Assembly: GCF_009762775.1 (NCBI RefSeq)
Contig: NZ_CP046401.1
Span: 6,522,001-6,586,000, forward strand
DNA from: Maribellus comscasis
GTDB taxonomy: Bacteria; Bacteroidota; Bacteroidia; Bacteroidales; Prolixibacteraceae
Direction of reading: 5' to 3'
DNA: 64,000 nucleotides
Every line of letters begins with the position of its first letter. Position 1 is the stretch's first letter. The position numbers were made by a program, and so were the translations under genes. Shown in pieces: positions 1 to 8,446 of this stretch. Under the pieces are notes generated by a model. That model was not told where the DNA came from. It made no database searches and saw only the letters and a list, made by a program, of their open reading frames with translations.

Positions 1-1180
1 TTTTACGACAAAAATCGGCTACACCGGAAACATTAATAAAAATACCTTAAATGGTGACCTTGTTGTGGTTGGAGGCGGCGATCCTGTACTTGGATCTGCT
101 CACTTTAGAGACTTTTATGAACATCCTGATTTTTTGGATATATGGGTTCAAAAAATAAAAGATGCAGGAATACAAAAGATCAAAGGCGATTTAGTTTTAG
201 ATGTTTCGCTTTATGACTCGGAAAAGATACCACCTACCTGGATTTGGGAAGACATGGGAAACTACTATGGAGCGGGGCCATCTGCATTATCAGTTTATGA
301 TAATATGTTTCGCATTACTTTTTCTTCTCCGGGAAAGGCAGGAATGCCAACCCAGATTGTTTCAACATACCCCAAAATTGAAGGATTGGAAATTCAGAAC
401 GAGGTATTATCATCGGATGAAAATCGTGATTTAGCCTTTGTTTTCGGAAGTCCTCTGGATTATAAAAGAGTTATCAGAGGAACCATTCCTAAAAACAGAA
501 AATCTTTTACCATAAAAGCTTCTGATCAAAATCCCGAGAAGCTGCTGGCAGCAGATTTTATTTCACATTTGGCAAAGTCCGGGATTTTTATTTCAGGAGG
601 AGTTAAATTAAAAAAAGTGGATGGAAAGGAATTTCAAATTGTTTATATCCAGGAATCACCAAGTTTAGCTGAAATTGCAAAAGTGCTTAACTACGAAAGT
701 GTAAATTTGATTGCCGAGCATTTGGTAAAACAAATTGCGGTACAAAAAACAGGAGAGGGGAGCAGGGAAAAAGGAATTGCAGTTATCAAACAATTTTGGA
801 AATCCAAAGGACTTGAAGGGCAGTTTTTTATGGAAGACGGAAGCGGCCTGTCGCATTTTAATGCAATTTCTCCTGGTCAGTTTATTTCACTTTTGAAATA
901 CATGCGTAATCAAAGTAAATATTCGGCGGCTTTTTTAAACTCGTTACCGGGAGCGGCAAACGGAACTCTTTATGGTTTTGATGCAAGGGTATTTGAGGGA
1001 AATACTTTGAAAGCCAAAAGTGGTTCAATGACGCGGGTAAGATGTTATGCCGGTTATTTGAAAGTGGATTCAGGGAAAACAGTTGCTTTCTCACTTATGG
1101 TCAATCAATTTGATGGTTCGCATTCAAAACTCATTGGTGAGATTCAAAAACTTTTTGAAGCCGCAAAAATTACTTTCTGA
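1..1180 (+). CDS. dacB: D-alanyl-D-alanine carboxypeptidase/endopeptidase, PBP4 (DacB) family, 5' end outside window
   Basis: Periplasmic penicillin-binding protein of the S13 (PBP4/DacB) family, which trims or cleaves peptidoglycan peptide cross-links. The reading frame is already open at base 2 (FTTKIGYTG... then LVVVGGGDP, a typical PBP4 segment), so the N-terminus, signal peptide and SxxK nucleophile motif lie left of the window. The second catalytic triad SVN lies near 699-707 and the third, K-S-G, at 1016-1024. The C-terminus is complete and the stop is at 1178-1180. It lies 342 bases upstream of the contractile injection locus and on the same strand. I see no reason to tie it to that system beyond proximity, although the system also carries several peptidoglycan-binding proteins. 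Confidence 0.9.
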   Translation, partial: FTTKIGYTGNINKNTLNGDLVVVGGGDPVLGSAHFRDFYEHPDFLDIWVQKIKDAGIQKIKGDLVLDVSLYDSEKIPPTWIWEDMGNYYGAGPSALSVYDNMFRITFSSPGKAGMPTQIVSTYPKIEGLEIQNEVLSSDENRDLAFVFGSPLDYKRVIRGTIPKNRKSFTIKASDQNPEKLLAADFISHLAKSGIFISGGVKLKKVDGKEFQIVYIQESPSLAEIAKVLNYESVNLIAEHLVKQIAVQKTGEGSREKGIAVIKQFWKSKGLEGQFFMEDGSGLSHFNAISPGQFISLLKYMRNQSKYSAAFLNSLPGAANGTLYGFDARVFEGNTLKAKSGSMTRVRCYAGYLKVDSGKTVAFSLMVNQFDGSHSKLIGEIQKLFEAAKITF

Positions 1181-1274
1181 ATATTTTTAGTTAAAAGTAT
1201 TTTAATCTTTTTTTTGTAACTAGTTGTTTCTTAGTCTTTAATGAGTCTTGTTTAAAATTGATTTAACCTTAGGC

Positions 1275-1306
1275 ATTGACTTGTTATATATTAAGTCGTA
1301 ACTTGT
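1275..1306 (+). promoter_or_regulatory. Candidate Bacteroidota-type promoter for the eCIS operon
   Basis: ATTG at 1275-1278 (compare TTTG at -33), then 20 bases, then TAACTTGT at 1299-1306 (compare TAnnTTTG at -7). Both boxes deviate from consensus, so this is a weak match. It lies 22 bases upstream of the first leader hairpin, which would place all three hairpins in the transcript. Confidence 0.3.
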
Positions 1307-1327
1307 ATAGCGAAACCATTAGATCAT

Positions 1328-1347
1328 TCTAAACTTTCGGGTTTAGA
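1328..1347 (+). promoter_or_regulatory. Leader hairpin 1
   Basis: Perfect 7-bp inverted repeat TCTAAAC / GTTTAGA around a 6-base TTTCGG loop. There is no T-tract after it, so it is not a terminator. Either an RNA stem-loop in the leader or an operator-like palindrome. Confidence 0.45.
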
Positions 1348-1381
1348 TTAAAATTTTCGAGAGACGCGAAATAGAATCAAA

Positions 1382-1399
1382 AGTAAAATCAGTTTTACT
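1382..1399 (+). promoter_or_regulatory. Leader hairpin 2
   Basis: Perfect 7-bp inverted repeat AGTAAAA / TTTTACT around a TCAG tetraloop, between hairpins 1 and 3 in the eCIS leader. It is AT-rich and weak as an RNA helix, but it is exact. Confidence 0.4.
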
Positions 1400-1416
1400 A
1401 TAAAAAGTTCTATTAT

Positions 1417-1436
1417 TTAAGATTTTTGGGTCTTAA
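1417..1436 (+). promoter_or_regulatory. Leader hairpin 3
   Basis: Perfect 6-bp inverted repeat TTAAGA / TCTTAA around an 8-base loop, followed within ten bases by a GGGTTTTTTAT run (about 1442-1452). The stem is probably too weak for an intrinsic terminator. Position and T-run leave an attenuator possible. Confidence 0.35.
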
Positions 1437-1522
1437 TGTAGGGTTTTTTATGTCTGTCTGCGTGTAAATCAAAATAAGATCTGACAGGTATTTGGAAATA
1501 GATAGCTAAGAACTGACTTTAA

Positions 1523-2116
1523 ATGATTTACGACACCTTACAAATACTAAAGGAACAAGTAGAAGCCTATTTTGTCGAAACAGGCCTGGGAAAAATTATT
1601 GCACTGGACAACATCGCATTGTGGGAGTCGGGAAGTGATGACGCAACAAAAGTGGAAGATAAAGTAGTAATGACACTTGTAAGACTGGAAGAAGAAACGA
1701 CATTAAAAAATGTTCCCAGTTACAAGATTACCGACAACAAAACCGAATACTTTAATCCGCCCGTAAATTTGAATCTGTATGTTTTGTTTAGTGGTAATTG
1801 CGACACTTACGACAAATCGTTAAAAGGTATCTCGCGAATCATACAGTTTTTTCAGGGTAAAAAGGTTTTTACTTTGGCAAACACGGTTTATAATCGTACA
1901 AATGTGTCCCTTGACGTGCTTGACCATTTTAAGTTTATCCTGGAAATGTATTCTCCCGGATTTGAAGAACTCAACAATATTTGGGGAACGCTTGGCGGCA
2001 GACAATTGCCGTCGGTGATTTATAAAGTTCAGATTATTCAAATTAAGCAAGATAAAAAGCTGGGCGCATCAGAAGTTATTACACATGTTGGTGGAAATCT
2101 AAAAGATATTCAGTAA
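1523..2116 (+). CDS. eCIS sheath/tube terminator cap protein, DUF4255 (Pvc16_N) family
   Basis: 197 residues matching the DUF4255/Pvc16 N-terminal family. In PVC, Afp and AlgoCIS particles this family caps the distal end of the tube and sheath and stops polymerisation. Family features visible are the N-terminal MIYDTLQILKEQVEAY helix, a central VNLNLYVLFSG strand, and a C-terminal FEELNNIWGTLGG segment that leads into a hydrophobic strand. The start is the first ATG after the long leader. Its TAA overlaps the ATG of the next gene by one base (TAATG), so the two are probably translationally coupled. First gene of the operon, a position shared with other Bacteroidota eCIS loci. Confidence 0.9.
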   Translation: MIYDTLQILKEQVEAYFVETGLGKIIALDNIALWESGSDDATKVEDKVVMTLVRLEEETTLKNVPSYKITDNKTEYFNPPVNLNLYVLFSGNCDTYDKSLKGISRIIQFFQGKKVFTLANTVYNRTNVSLDVLDHFKFILEMYSPGFEELNNIWGTLGGRQLPSVIYKVQIIQIKQDKKLGASEVITHVGGNLKDIQ

Positions 2117-2991
2117 TGGCATTTTCAGTAAAATATTTACCACTTTTCAAGATGAACCTTCTTCATCACTATTTTTTAAATAAAGGCACTGATGATTATA
2201 ATTCAATGACTGATACTCAACAAAGCAATCAGTTGGAATTGTATGATGTAAATTCTGTTCTGTCTATTCAGCCAGATGTTAAAACTCTGCAAAAAATAAA
2301 CGGCTATAATCTGGTTTTTAAAAAGTATAAAACGGGTTTTTCCCTTTGGAGTAAGGTTACAGGTGAGAATGAAGACGAACCTTTTATTGCGCTGGAGGAT
2401 GATCTGGCTTTTACTTTTTTGCTTAAGACAAAAGATTCCGGGTTTTATAATTATACCGATCTAAAGATCGAAAATGCCGGTAAGTTGTATTATTTGTCGA
2501 ACCGCCGTTTGGAAACTGAACCCAACAGTTTTCCATTAATTGACAAAGCTGGTGGCAATTTTCATGTTGATGAAGACTTTATTCTTTCTGAAGATGGTTT
2601 TGAAAATGAAATGGAGAAATTAAAGGATTCTGAAAAAATGAATCTTATGGGTCTGATTCGGATTTTTGTAAAAGCAGACAACAACGCTCTGGATATAACC
2701 AATGCCCAGGGTAGAATTCCGGAACCTTCGCAGAACTTTGAAATCAATATTAAAAATCGCGAGACAATTTGGCGATATATTTTTGACACTAACCAGACTG
2801 TAACCGGCGGTGACGCATTAAAAAAAGAAAATGGTAATTCGAAGGTTTTAATCACAAAAGCAGAGCATCCGCTCACTTTAAACGGATTTATTTCTATTGA
2901 ACTGGGTGGAGTTGAACTACCCAATCCCGGGGTGCGGGCAGTAAAACCTGATATACCAAATAATAAATATTACTCAGAAATATACATGTAA
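2116..2991 (+). CDS. Conserved eCIS protein of unknown function, possible second cap or cap-adaptor component
   Basis: 291 residues, soluble, with no signal peptide or membrane segment. I do not recognise a named domain. It is mixed alpha/beta by eye, with several beta-type stretches near the C-terminus (ISIELGGVELPNPG) and an aromatic tail (NKYYSEIYM). It is coupled to the DUF4255 cap gene by a TAATG overlap and followed by an A-rich 17-base spacer before the sheath. Bacteroidota eCIS loci commonly have one extra protein here. AlgoCIS, as I recall, has two cap-associated proteins, so a cap or adaptor role is an inference from position only. Confidence 0.6.
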   Translation: MAFSVKYLPLFKMNLLHHYFLNKGTDDYNSMTDTQQSNQLELYDVNSVLSIQPDVKTLQKINGYNLVFKKYKTGFSLWSKVTGENEDEPFIALEDDLAFTFLLKTKDSGFYNYTDLKIENAGKLYYLSNRRLETEPNSFPLIDKAGGNFHVDEDFILSEDGFENEMEKLKDSEKMNLMGLIRIFVKADNNALDITNAQGRIPEPSQNFEINIKNRETIWRYIFDTNQTVTGGDALKKENGNSKVLITKAEHPLTLNGFISIELGGVELPNPGVRAVKPDIPNNKYYSEIYM

Positions 2992-3008
2992 AACTAAAAA
3001 TTTAAATT

Positions 3009-4922
3009 ATGGCAACTTCGTACAAAACACCAGGCGTTTATGTCGAGGAAATTTCAAAGTTTCCGCCGTCGGTAGCGCAAGTTGAGACAGCTATACCCGC
3101 TTTTGTGGGATATACGACAGCCGCCGTCGTTGACGGTGTGGATTATCATGCAGACAGCGTTATTAAACCTGTGAAAATAGGTTCTCTTCCCGAATACGAA
3201 TATTATTTTGGTGGAGCTCCTGAACCTACGACTCTTGAAATAGAATTAAATTCAGACAATTCTGTAAAGAAAACAAATATTGAAAGCATCAATTTGTTGT
3301 ATGACTCAGTGCGCATGTTTTATGCCAATGGAGGTGGAGATTGTTACATCGTTTCGGTTGGCGCATTTAATGCCGATACTTCCGGTATTAGCGATTCAGA
3401 ATTGTTAAGTGGATTAAATTCATTGGAAAAAGAGGATTTGCCAACTTTGCTGGTAGTTCCTGAAACGGTTCATTTGGCTCTCGATAAAGCAGGAGCTATT
3501 CATGCTGCGATGTTGAAACAGTGTAATAAATTACAGGATCGTTTTGCTGTAATGGATATTGTTGATGGCGACGAGGAAATTACTCCTTCTGTCGATCCGG
3601 TTGCTGATTTCAGAGATAACGTCGGAATGAATTCATTAAAATATGGAGCAGCATATTATCCGTTTTTGAAGACTACGCTTCCGTTTAATGTGAATTACGA
3701 CACGATTGTTGGCGGAACCTATACAAAAAATGGTGCACCCGTTGCCAATATCACGAGTCTTTTTAATACAACACTGGTAAGTTCTATCGAAAATATAAGT
3801 TTGGACATTGACGCAAAATCATCTGTTACTGTGCCAACAATGGGCGATATTGCCAGTCGGCCACAACTGGAATCCGCAGCTGGCGATTTGTACCAGTTTT
3901 TTCAGGACTTTTTTGCATTGACTTTTGCGGATAACGGAGCCACTGACTCTGCTTCTGCAACATTTAGCAGTTATGTTGAGGCTGACGGAGATTTTCACCA
4001 GTTGCTTACATTGTTATTTGATTACAATCACTTCAGTCAGTCGGCAAATAGCGATGCGCCATCTCCAACATGGGATGCACCTTTAATTGGCAATGATTTT
4101 AATACAGATTTTGCACCGCTAACTTTTGCTGCACCTGCCACCGACGATAATAATATTTTTCAGGCAACACAAACGGCAGCAAGCGCAGCACCATATTTTC
4201 GTGCTTTGCTGGCAAATTTAACCGCGCTTTTTAATTCATTTTATGATGAACTGGAAGCAATTTATAATGAAAGAACAGACACTTTGTTTCAGACCGATCC
4301 GGTTTATAAAGGGATTGTAAACGCCATCGGACAGCAAGGTGTAGTTCTTCCACCCAGTGGTGCTGTTGTTGGAATTTACGCAATGGTAGATAATAACCGC
4401 GGTGTATGGAAAGCTCCGGCAAATGTAAGTATTACATCAGTAAAGGGGCCTGCGGTTAATGTTACGCATGAAGATCAGGCAAGTTTGAATGTGGATACGG
4501 TTGCCGGGAAATCGGTAAATGCTATTCGTGCTTTTACAGGAAAAGGAACATTGATTTGGGGAGCCCGAACACTGGCTGGGAATGACAATGAGTGGCGTTA
4601 TGTACCTGTTCGTCGTTTTTTCAATATGGTGGAAGAATCGGTAAAAAAAGCTACGGCTCAATTTGTTTTTGAACCCAATGATGCGAATACGTGGGTGAAA
4701 ATTCGTGCTATGATTGAGAATTTTCTTTCGCTGCAATGGAGAGCTGGCGCGCTGGCAGGAGCTAAACCTGAAGAAGCATTTTATGTTCGCGTGGGCTTAG
4801 GCCAAACAATGACTGCCCAGGATATTCTGAATGGATATATGCACGTTGAAATCGGTATGGCGGTAGTTCGCCCGGCCGAGTTTATTATTCTTAAGTTTTC
4901 ACACAAAATGCAGGAATCTTAA
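3009..4922 (+). CDS. Contractile sheath protein (phage tail sheath family; Pvc2/Afp2-like)
   Basis: 637-residue tail sheath protein. Subunits polymerise around the inner tube and contract to drive it into the target. The N-terminus (TPGVYVEEI...) and the C-terminal segment ending MAVVRPAEFIILKFSHKMQ are classic sheath elements, including the C-terminal strand used in the inter-subunit handshake. The centre (roughly residues 225-430) is Ala/Thr/Ser-rich and lower in complexity than the ends, fitting a surface-exposed insertion. Only one sheath gene is present, whereas PVC and Afp have three. The gene is preceded by an A-rich, SD-less leader typical of strongly expressed Bacteroidota genes. Confidence 0.95.
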   Translation: MATSYKTPGVYVEEISKFPPSVAQVETAIPAFVGYTTAAVVDGVDYHADSVIKPVKIGSLPEYEYYFGGAPEPTTLEIELNSDNSVKKTNIESINLLYDSVRMFYANGGGDCYIVSVGAFNADTSGISDSELLSGLNSLEKEDLPTLLVVPETVHLALDKAGAIHAAMLKQCNKLQDRFAVMDIVDGDEEITPSVDPVADFRDNVGMNSLKYGAAYYPFLKTTLPFNVNYDTIVGGTYTKNGAPVANITSLFNTTLVSSIENISLDIDAKSSVTVPTMGDIASRPQLESAAGDLYQFFQDFFALTFADNGATDSASATFSSYVEADGDFHQLLTLLFDYNHFSQSANSDAPSPTWDAPLIGNDFNTDFAPLTFAAPATDDNNIFQATQTAASAAPYFRALLANLTALFNSFYDELEAIYNERTDTLFQTDPVYKGIVNAIGQQGVVLPPSGAVVGIYAMVDNNRGVWKAPANVSITSVKGPAVNVTHEDQASLNVDTVAGKSVNAIRAFTGKGTLIWGARTLAGNDNEWRYVPVRRFFNMVEESVKKATAQFVFEPNDANTWVKIRAMIENFLSLQWRAGALAGAKPEEAFYVRVGLGQTMTAQDILNGYMHVEIGMAVVRPAEFIILKFSHKMQES

Positions 4923-4949
4923 TCAGTAAAAAATTAAAAAAATAGTGTT

Positions 4950-5384
4950 ATGGCTACAAATTATCCCTTGGTCAAATTCCACTTTCAGGTTGAATGGGGT
5001 GGAACAAAAATAGGATTTACCGAAGTTTCCGGGTTGGATGTTGAAACAGAAGTAATAGAATACCGACACGGGGCAAGTCCCGAATATTCAAAAGTAAAAA
5101 TGCCGGGAATGCAAAAATTCAGCAATATTACATTGAAACGTGGAACTTTTGCCAGCGACAATGAATATTACAACTGGTGGAATACGGTGAAACTAAATAC
5201 CATCGAACGCCGCGATATTACTATTAGTTTGCTAAATGAAGAGCATGAACCGGTAATTACGTGGAAAGTGAAAAATGCATGGCCTTTAAAAGTTCAGTCA
5301 ACCGATTTAAAAGCAGATGGCAATGAAGTGGCTATCGAAACGTTGGAGTTGGTACACGAAGGTTTAACTATTCAAAACGAGTAA
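4950..5384 (+). CDS. Inner tube protein 1 (T4 gp19/Hcp-like; Pvc1-type)
   Basis: 144 residues of the phage tail tube (gp19/Hcp-fold) family. The features are FHFQVEWGGTKIGFTEVSGLD at the N-terminus, the conserved ITLKRG strand and the ISLLNEEHEPVITWKVKNAWPLK segment. Hexamers stack to form the lumen through which cargo passes. It follows the sheath after an A-rich 27-base spacer and lies two bases before a second, related tube gene. The canonical main tube subunit is usually the one next to the sheath, so this is probably the major component. Confidence 0.95.
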   Translation: MATNYPLVKFHFQVEWGGTKIGFTEVSGLDVETEVIEYRHGASPEYSKVKMPGMQKFSNITLKRGTFASDNEYYNWWNTVKLNTIERRDITISLLNEEHEPVITWKVKNAWPLKVQSTDLKADGNEVAIETLELVHEGLTIQNE

Positions 5385-5386
5385 AA

Positions 5387-5818
5387 ATGGCGAATTATTA
5401 TCCTCCGGTAGGTTTTCATTTTAAGGTTGAATTTGCCAACCTGAAGAGTGAATTTGAATTTCAGTCGGTGTCGGGTTTAACCATTGAACTTACCACCGAA
5501 GAAATTGCTGAAGGGGGAGAAAACCGTTTTAAGCACAAGCTTCCGGTGAGAACCAGTTTCCCAAATTTAGTCTTAAAACGCGGCCTTGTAACCGATTCTT
5601 CGCTTATAAAATGGTGCAGGGAAGCAGTAGAGGATTTTAGCATCACACCAACCGATGTTACGATTAGCCTTTTAAACGAGGAACATAAGCCGCTAATGAC
5701 ATGGAATGTGGTTCACGCTTACCCGTTAAAATGGGCCATGGCCGATTTTAATGCCGAAGAAAGTAAACTTGTAGTTGAAACGATTGAATTGGCATATAAC
5801 TATTTTAAAATTCAGTAA
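5387..5818 (+). CDS. Inner tube protein 2 (Pvc5/Afp5-like)
   Basis: 143 residues, a paralogue of the preceding tube protein: same FHFKVEF start, LVLKRG strand, VTISLLNEEHKPLMTW segment and closing ETIELAYNYF strand. In PVC and Afp a second tube protein (Pvc5/Afp5) forms the first ring between the baseplate-proximal initiator and the main tube, and that role fits here. The gap to the previous gene is two bases. Its TAA is followed after one base by the ATG of the DUF5908 gene. The region between GLTIEL and NRFKHKLP differs most from tube 1. Confidence 0.9.
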   Translation: MANYYPPVGFHFKVEFANLKSEFEFQSVSGLTIELTTEEIAEGGENRFKHKLPVRTSFPNLVLKRGLVTDSSLIKWCREAVEDFSITPTDVTISLLNEEHKPLMTWNVVHAYPLKWAMADFNAEESKLVVETIELAYNYFKIQ

Positions 5819-5819
5819 A

Positions 5820-5978
5820 ATGCCCATAGAAATTAAGGAATTACATATTAAAATAAGTGTGGATGATAATCCGCAATCATCAGATCCGGCTCAAAATAAC
5901 AGAATCGAAAAGGAGCAGATTATTGCGGCTTGTGTGGAGCAGGTAATGGAAATTTTGGCAAAAAATAGGGAGCGTTAA
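5820..5978 (+). CDS. DUF5908-type small eCIS protein (Pvc6 position)
   Basis: 52 residues starting MPIEIKELHIKISV and ending in a helical, charged tail (IIAACVEQVMEILAKNRER). The start chosen is the ATG at 5820, one base after the tube 2 stop; an in-frame upstream start would overlap tube 2. Length, the N-terminal P-I-E-I-K-E-L-x-I-x-I pattern and position match the DUF5908 family found next to LysM tube-initiator genes. It takes the place of the small Pvc6/Afp6 gene, whose function is unknown. A structural or assembly-factor role is inferred from conserved position. Confidence 0.75.
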   Translation: MPIEIKELHIKISVDDNPQSSDPAQNNRIEKEQIIAACVEQVMEILAKNRER

Positions 5979-5979
5979 T

Positions 5980-6696
5980 ATGAGTGGAGAATTAATAAAA
6001 CTGCAGATAAAAGCATATAAAGACGAACGGTTTTCGGAGGAAGTTTCCGAAGGCGAGTTTCGAACGATGCTAAATCCTGAAACCTATAAATTCAAGTATA
6101 AAATTGAACAAAATGATGATCAGGCCTCAGGAACAAGTGCAGCTTCGCCACGTTTTAACAAGGCTTTGCCGGAGAATTTGGATCTGGAATTTGTTTTCGA
6201 CAGAACCGGGGTTATCACGGATTATGGTGCCGCAGGAAGTTCCGATGACAAGATATTCAAAGATGAAGGTGGCGGAATTATCGACGATATCGAACAATTC
6301 AAAAAAGTTGTTCTGGATTATGACGGCGATGAGCATAAACCAAACTATTTGATTATTTCCTGGGGAACGCTCCTTTTTAAAGGTACGCTCAGCGAGATGG
6401 ATGTTACCTTCAAATTGTTTAAATCTGATGGAACGCCGCTGCGGGCGGTAGCCAATGCGAAATTTAAGGGTTTTGTTGAAGACGACCTGCGGGTGGCAAT
6501 GGAAAACAACAGTTCGCCAGATCTTACGCACGTTCGGATTGTAAAAGATGGTGATACACTTCCGCTAATGGCATTTCGTATTTACGGCGATTCAAAATAT
6601 TACCTCGAAGTGGCCAAAGCGAACAACATCACCAATTTCCGAAAGCTTGAAACCGGACAGTCCGTCTTTTTTCCACCGATACAAAAAGCAAACTAA
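5980..6696 (+). CDS. CIS tube-initiation protein with C-terminal LysM (Pvc7/Afp7, gp53-like)
   Basis: 238 residues. The N-terminal three quarters is the CIS tube-type domain seen in Pvc7 (SGELIKLQIKAYKDE... FRTMLNPETYKFKYKIEQ, then LDLEFVFDRTG). Residues about 190-236 form a LysM (DTLPLMAFRIYGDSKYYLEVAKANN... LETGQSVFFPP). In PVC-type particles this protein joins the spike hub to the first tube ring; the LysM is used as a structural module, as in T4 gp53, not necessarily to bind peptidoglycan. It begins one base after the DUF5908 stop and its last base is shared with the VgrG start (TAATG). Confidence 0.9.
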   Translation: MSGELIKLQIKAYKDERFSEEVSEGEFRTMLNPETYKFKYKIEQNDDQASGTSAASPRFNKALPENLDLEFVFDRTGVITDYGAAGSSDDKIFKDEGGGIIDDIEQFKKVVLDYDGDEHKPNYLIISWGTLLFKGTLSEMDVTFKLFKSDGTPLRAVANAKFKGFVEDDLRVAMENNSSPDLTHVRIVKDGDTLPLMAFRIYGDSKYYLEVAKANNITNFRKLETGQSVFFPPIQKAN

Positions 6697-8444
6697 TGCC
6701 AGAACAACGAGTTATAAATACATCACAGTCTGCTGACCTTGTTACTCAAAAAATTTTGGTCGACGGAGAGGAACTTTCAAAATCCTTCCAGGTGATGAAT
6801 GTGATCGTTGAGAAGGAAATTAACCGGATTCCAACCGCAAAGATCATTCTGAAGGATGGTGACCCGGCGTCTCAGGATTTTAACCTGAGCAACGAAGAAC
6901 TTTTTGTTCCCGGAAAGGAAGTGGAAATAAAAGCAGGTTATCATTCTGATGAGGAAACGGTTTTTAAAGGTTGGGTTATTAAACACAATCTGAAAATTCG
7001 TTCCAGCCAGTCGTATTTAATTGTTGAATGTAAAGATAAGGCGGTAAAACTCAGCATTGGAAGAAAAAATAAGTATTTCTACGAAAGTACCGACAGTGAT
7101 ATTATTGAAGAAATTGTTGATTCTTACGGATTGGAAAAAGATGTAGAGTCAACCAATGTCAATCATCGTGAAATGGTTCAGTACAACGTTTCCGACTGGG
7201 ATTTTTGTGTTACCCGTGCGCAGGCAAACGGGAAAGTATTAATTGTTGACGATGGAAGAATAACCGTTAAAAAGCCTGATGTTGCGCAGGAAGCGGTGGA
7301 GACCGTTTCATTTGGAGCAACACTTTTGGAGTTAGATGCGGAAATGGATGCTCGAAATCAGTTTCAAAAAGTAACTTCTTACGGCTGGAGTTCATCGGAT
7401 CAGGAGTTGTTGGAAATTGAAGCGAATGAGCCTTCAATAAGTTTAAACGGAAATGTTTCGATTGATGATTTGGCATCGGTAATCAATCTGGAAAACCTGG
7501 AATTAAAAAATGGAGGAGGTACCCCCGATGTTGAATTACAGGAATGGGCTGATGCAAAATCGCTTTTTAATCAACTTTCAAAAACCAGAGGGAAAGTAAA
7601 ATTTCAGGGAATTCCGGCAGTGAAGCCAAATACGACCATCCAGTTGGAAGGCGTTGGCGACCGCTTTAATGGCAAAGTTTATATTTCTGCTGTTCGCCAT
7701 CAGATAACTGAAGGAAACTGGACGGTGGATGCTGAGTTTGGCATCAATCCAAAATGGTTTACCGAAACCTTTGATATTAATGACCAGCCGGCAGCCGGAT
7801 TATTGGCAGCTGTCAATGGTTTGCAGATTGGGATTGTTACACAACTGGAAAGTGACCCTGATGGCGAAGATCGGATTTTGGTCAGGTTGCCAATTGTTGA
7901 CAATGAAGTTGACGGGATATGGGCAAGGGTGGCAACACTCGATGCCGGTGAAAACCGGGGCTCTTTTTTCCGGCCGGAAATTGGAGACGAAGTAATTGTC
8001 GGTTTTATTAACGGAAGTCCAAACGACGCTGTTGTTTTGGGAATGATGAACAGCAGTGCAAAACCCGCCCCGATTGTCGCATCCGATGATAATCATAAAA
8101 AAGGATTTGTTACCCGCAGTGAGATGAAATTCATTTTTAACGATGATGAAGTGAGTGTGACACTGGAAACACCCAACGGAAATAAAATGGTAATCAGTGA
8201 TGATGACGGCGGAATTAAACTGGAGGACGAAAACGGCAATTTTATTCAAATGGATTCCAACGGAATAACCATTGAAAGCGCGTCAGAAATTAATTATAAA
8301 TCTTCTTCTGATATGAAAATGGAAAGCAGTTCGAATGTCGAACTTAAAGCAGGAGCGCAGTTTAAAGCCGAAGGTTCAGCTGGTGCGGAAGTTTCAACCA
8401 GTGCAAACGCTGTAATAAAAGGTTCAATCGTTCAAATTAATTAA
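6696..8444 (+). CDS. VgrG-like central spike protein (Pvc8/Afp8)
   Basis: 582 residues, trimeric spike of the baseplate. The N-terminal gp27-like hub domains span about residues 1-365. An OB-fold (gp5/V-type) domain follows at about 370-450, with the segments IVTQLESDPDGEDRILVRLP and FFRPEIGDEVIVGFINGSP. The C-terminal spike has repeated short beta turns (VTLETPNGNKM, GGIKLEDENGNF, NGITIESASEINY) and ends in a low-complexity S/A/E stretch. No extra effector domain is fused to the C-terminus, so the spike looks structural only. It is coupled to the LysM gene by a TAATG overlap and followed after two bases by PAAR. Confidence 0.95.
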   Translation: MPEQRVINTSQSADLVTQKILVDGEELSKSFQVMNVIVEKEINRIPTAKIILKDGDPASQDFNLSNEELFVPGKEVEIKAGYHSDEETVFKGWVIKHNLKIRSSQSYLIVECKDKAVKLSIGRKNKYFYESTDSDIIEEIVDSYGLEKDVESTNVNHREMVQYNVSDWDFCVTRAQANGKVLIVDDGRITVKKPDVAQEAVETVSFGATLLELDAEMDARNQFQKVTSYGWSSSDQELLEIEANEPSISLNGNVSIDDLASVINLENLELKNGGGTPDVELQEWADAKSLFNQLSKTRGKVKFQGIPAVKPNTTIQLEGVGDRFNGKVYISAVRHQITEGNWTVDAEFGINPKWFTETFDINDQPAAGLLAAVNGLQIGIVTQLESDPDGEDRILVRLPIVDNEVDGIWARVATLDAGENRGSFFRPEIGDEVIVGFINGSPNDAVVLGMMNSSAKPAPIVASDDNHKKGFVTRSEMKFIFNDDEVSVTLETPNGNKMVISDDDGGIKLEDENGNFIQMDSNGITIESASEINYKSSSDMKMESSSNVELKAGAQFKAEGSAGAEVSTSANAVIKGSIVQIN

Positions 8445-8446
8445 TT

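Larger units (their letters stand above)
1181..1522 (+). other. Long leader/intergenic region upstream of the contractile injection locus
   Basis: 342 bases without a convincing open frame separate dacB from the first injection-system gene. It must hold the operon promoter. It contains three perfect short inverted repeats in a row (1328-1347, 1382-1399, 1417-1436), each listed separately, and one weak Bacteroidota-type promoter candidate. All downstream genes to 29267 are on the same strand with gaps mostly under 40 bases, so this region is the likely control point of the whole system. Confidence 0.6.

Noticed and set aside
7800..8249. 149-codon antisense open frame within the VgrG gene
   Set aside because: No family features; composition typical of an antisense shadow of a conserved gene.
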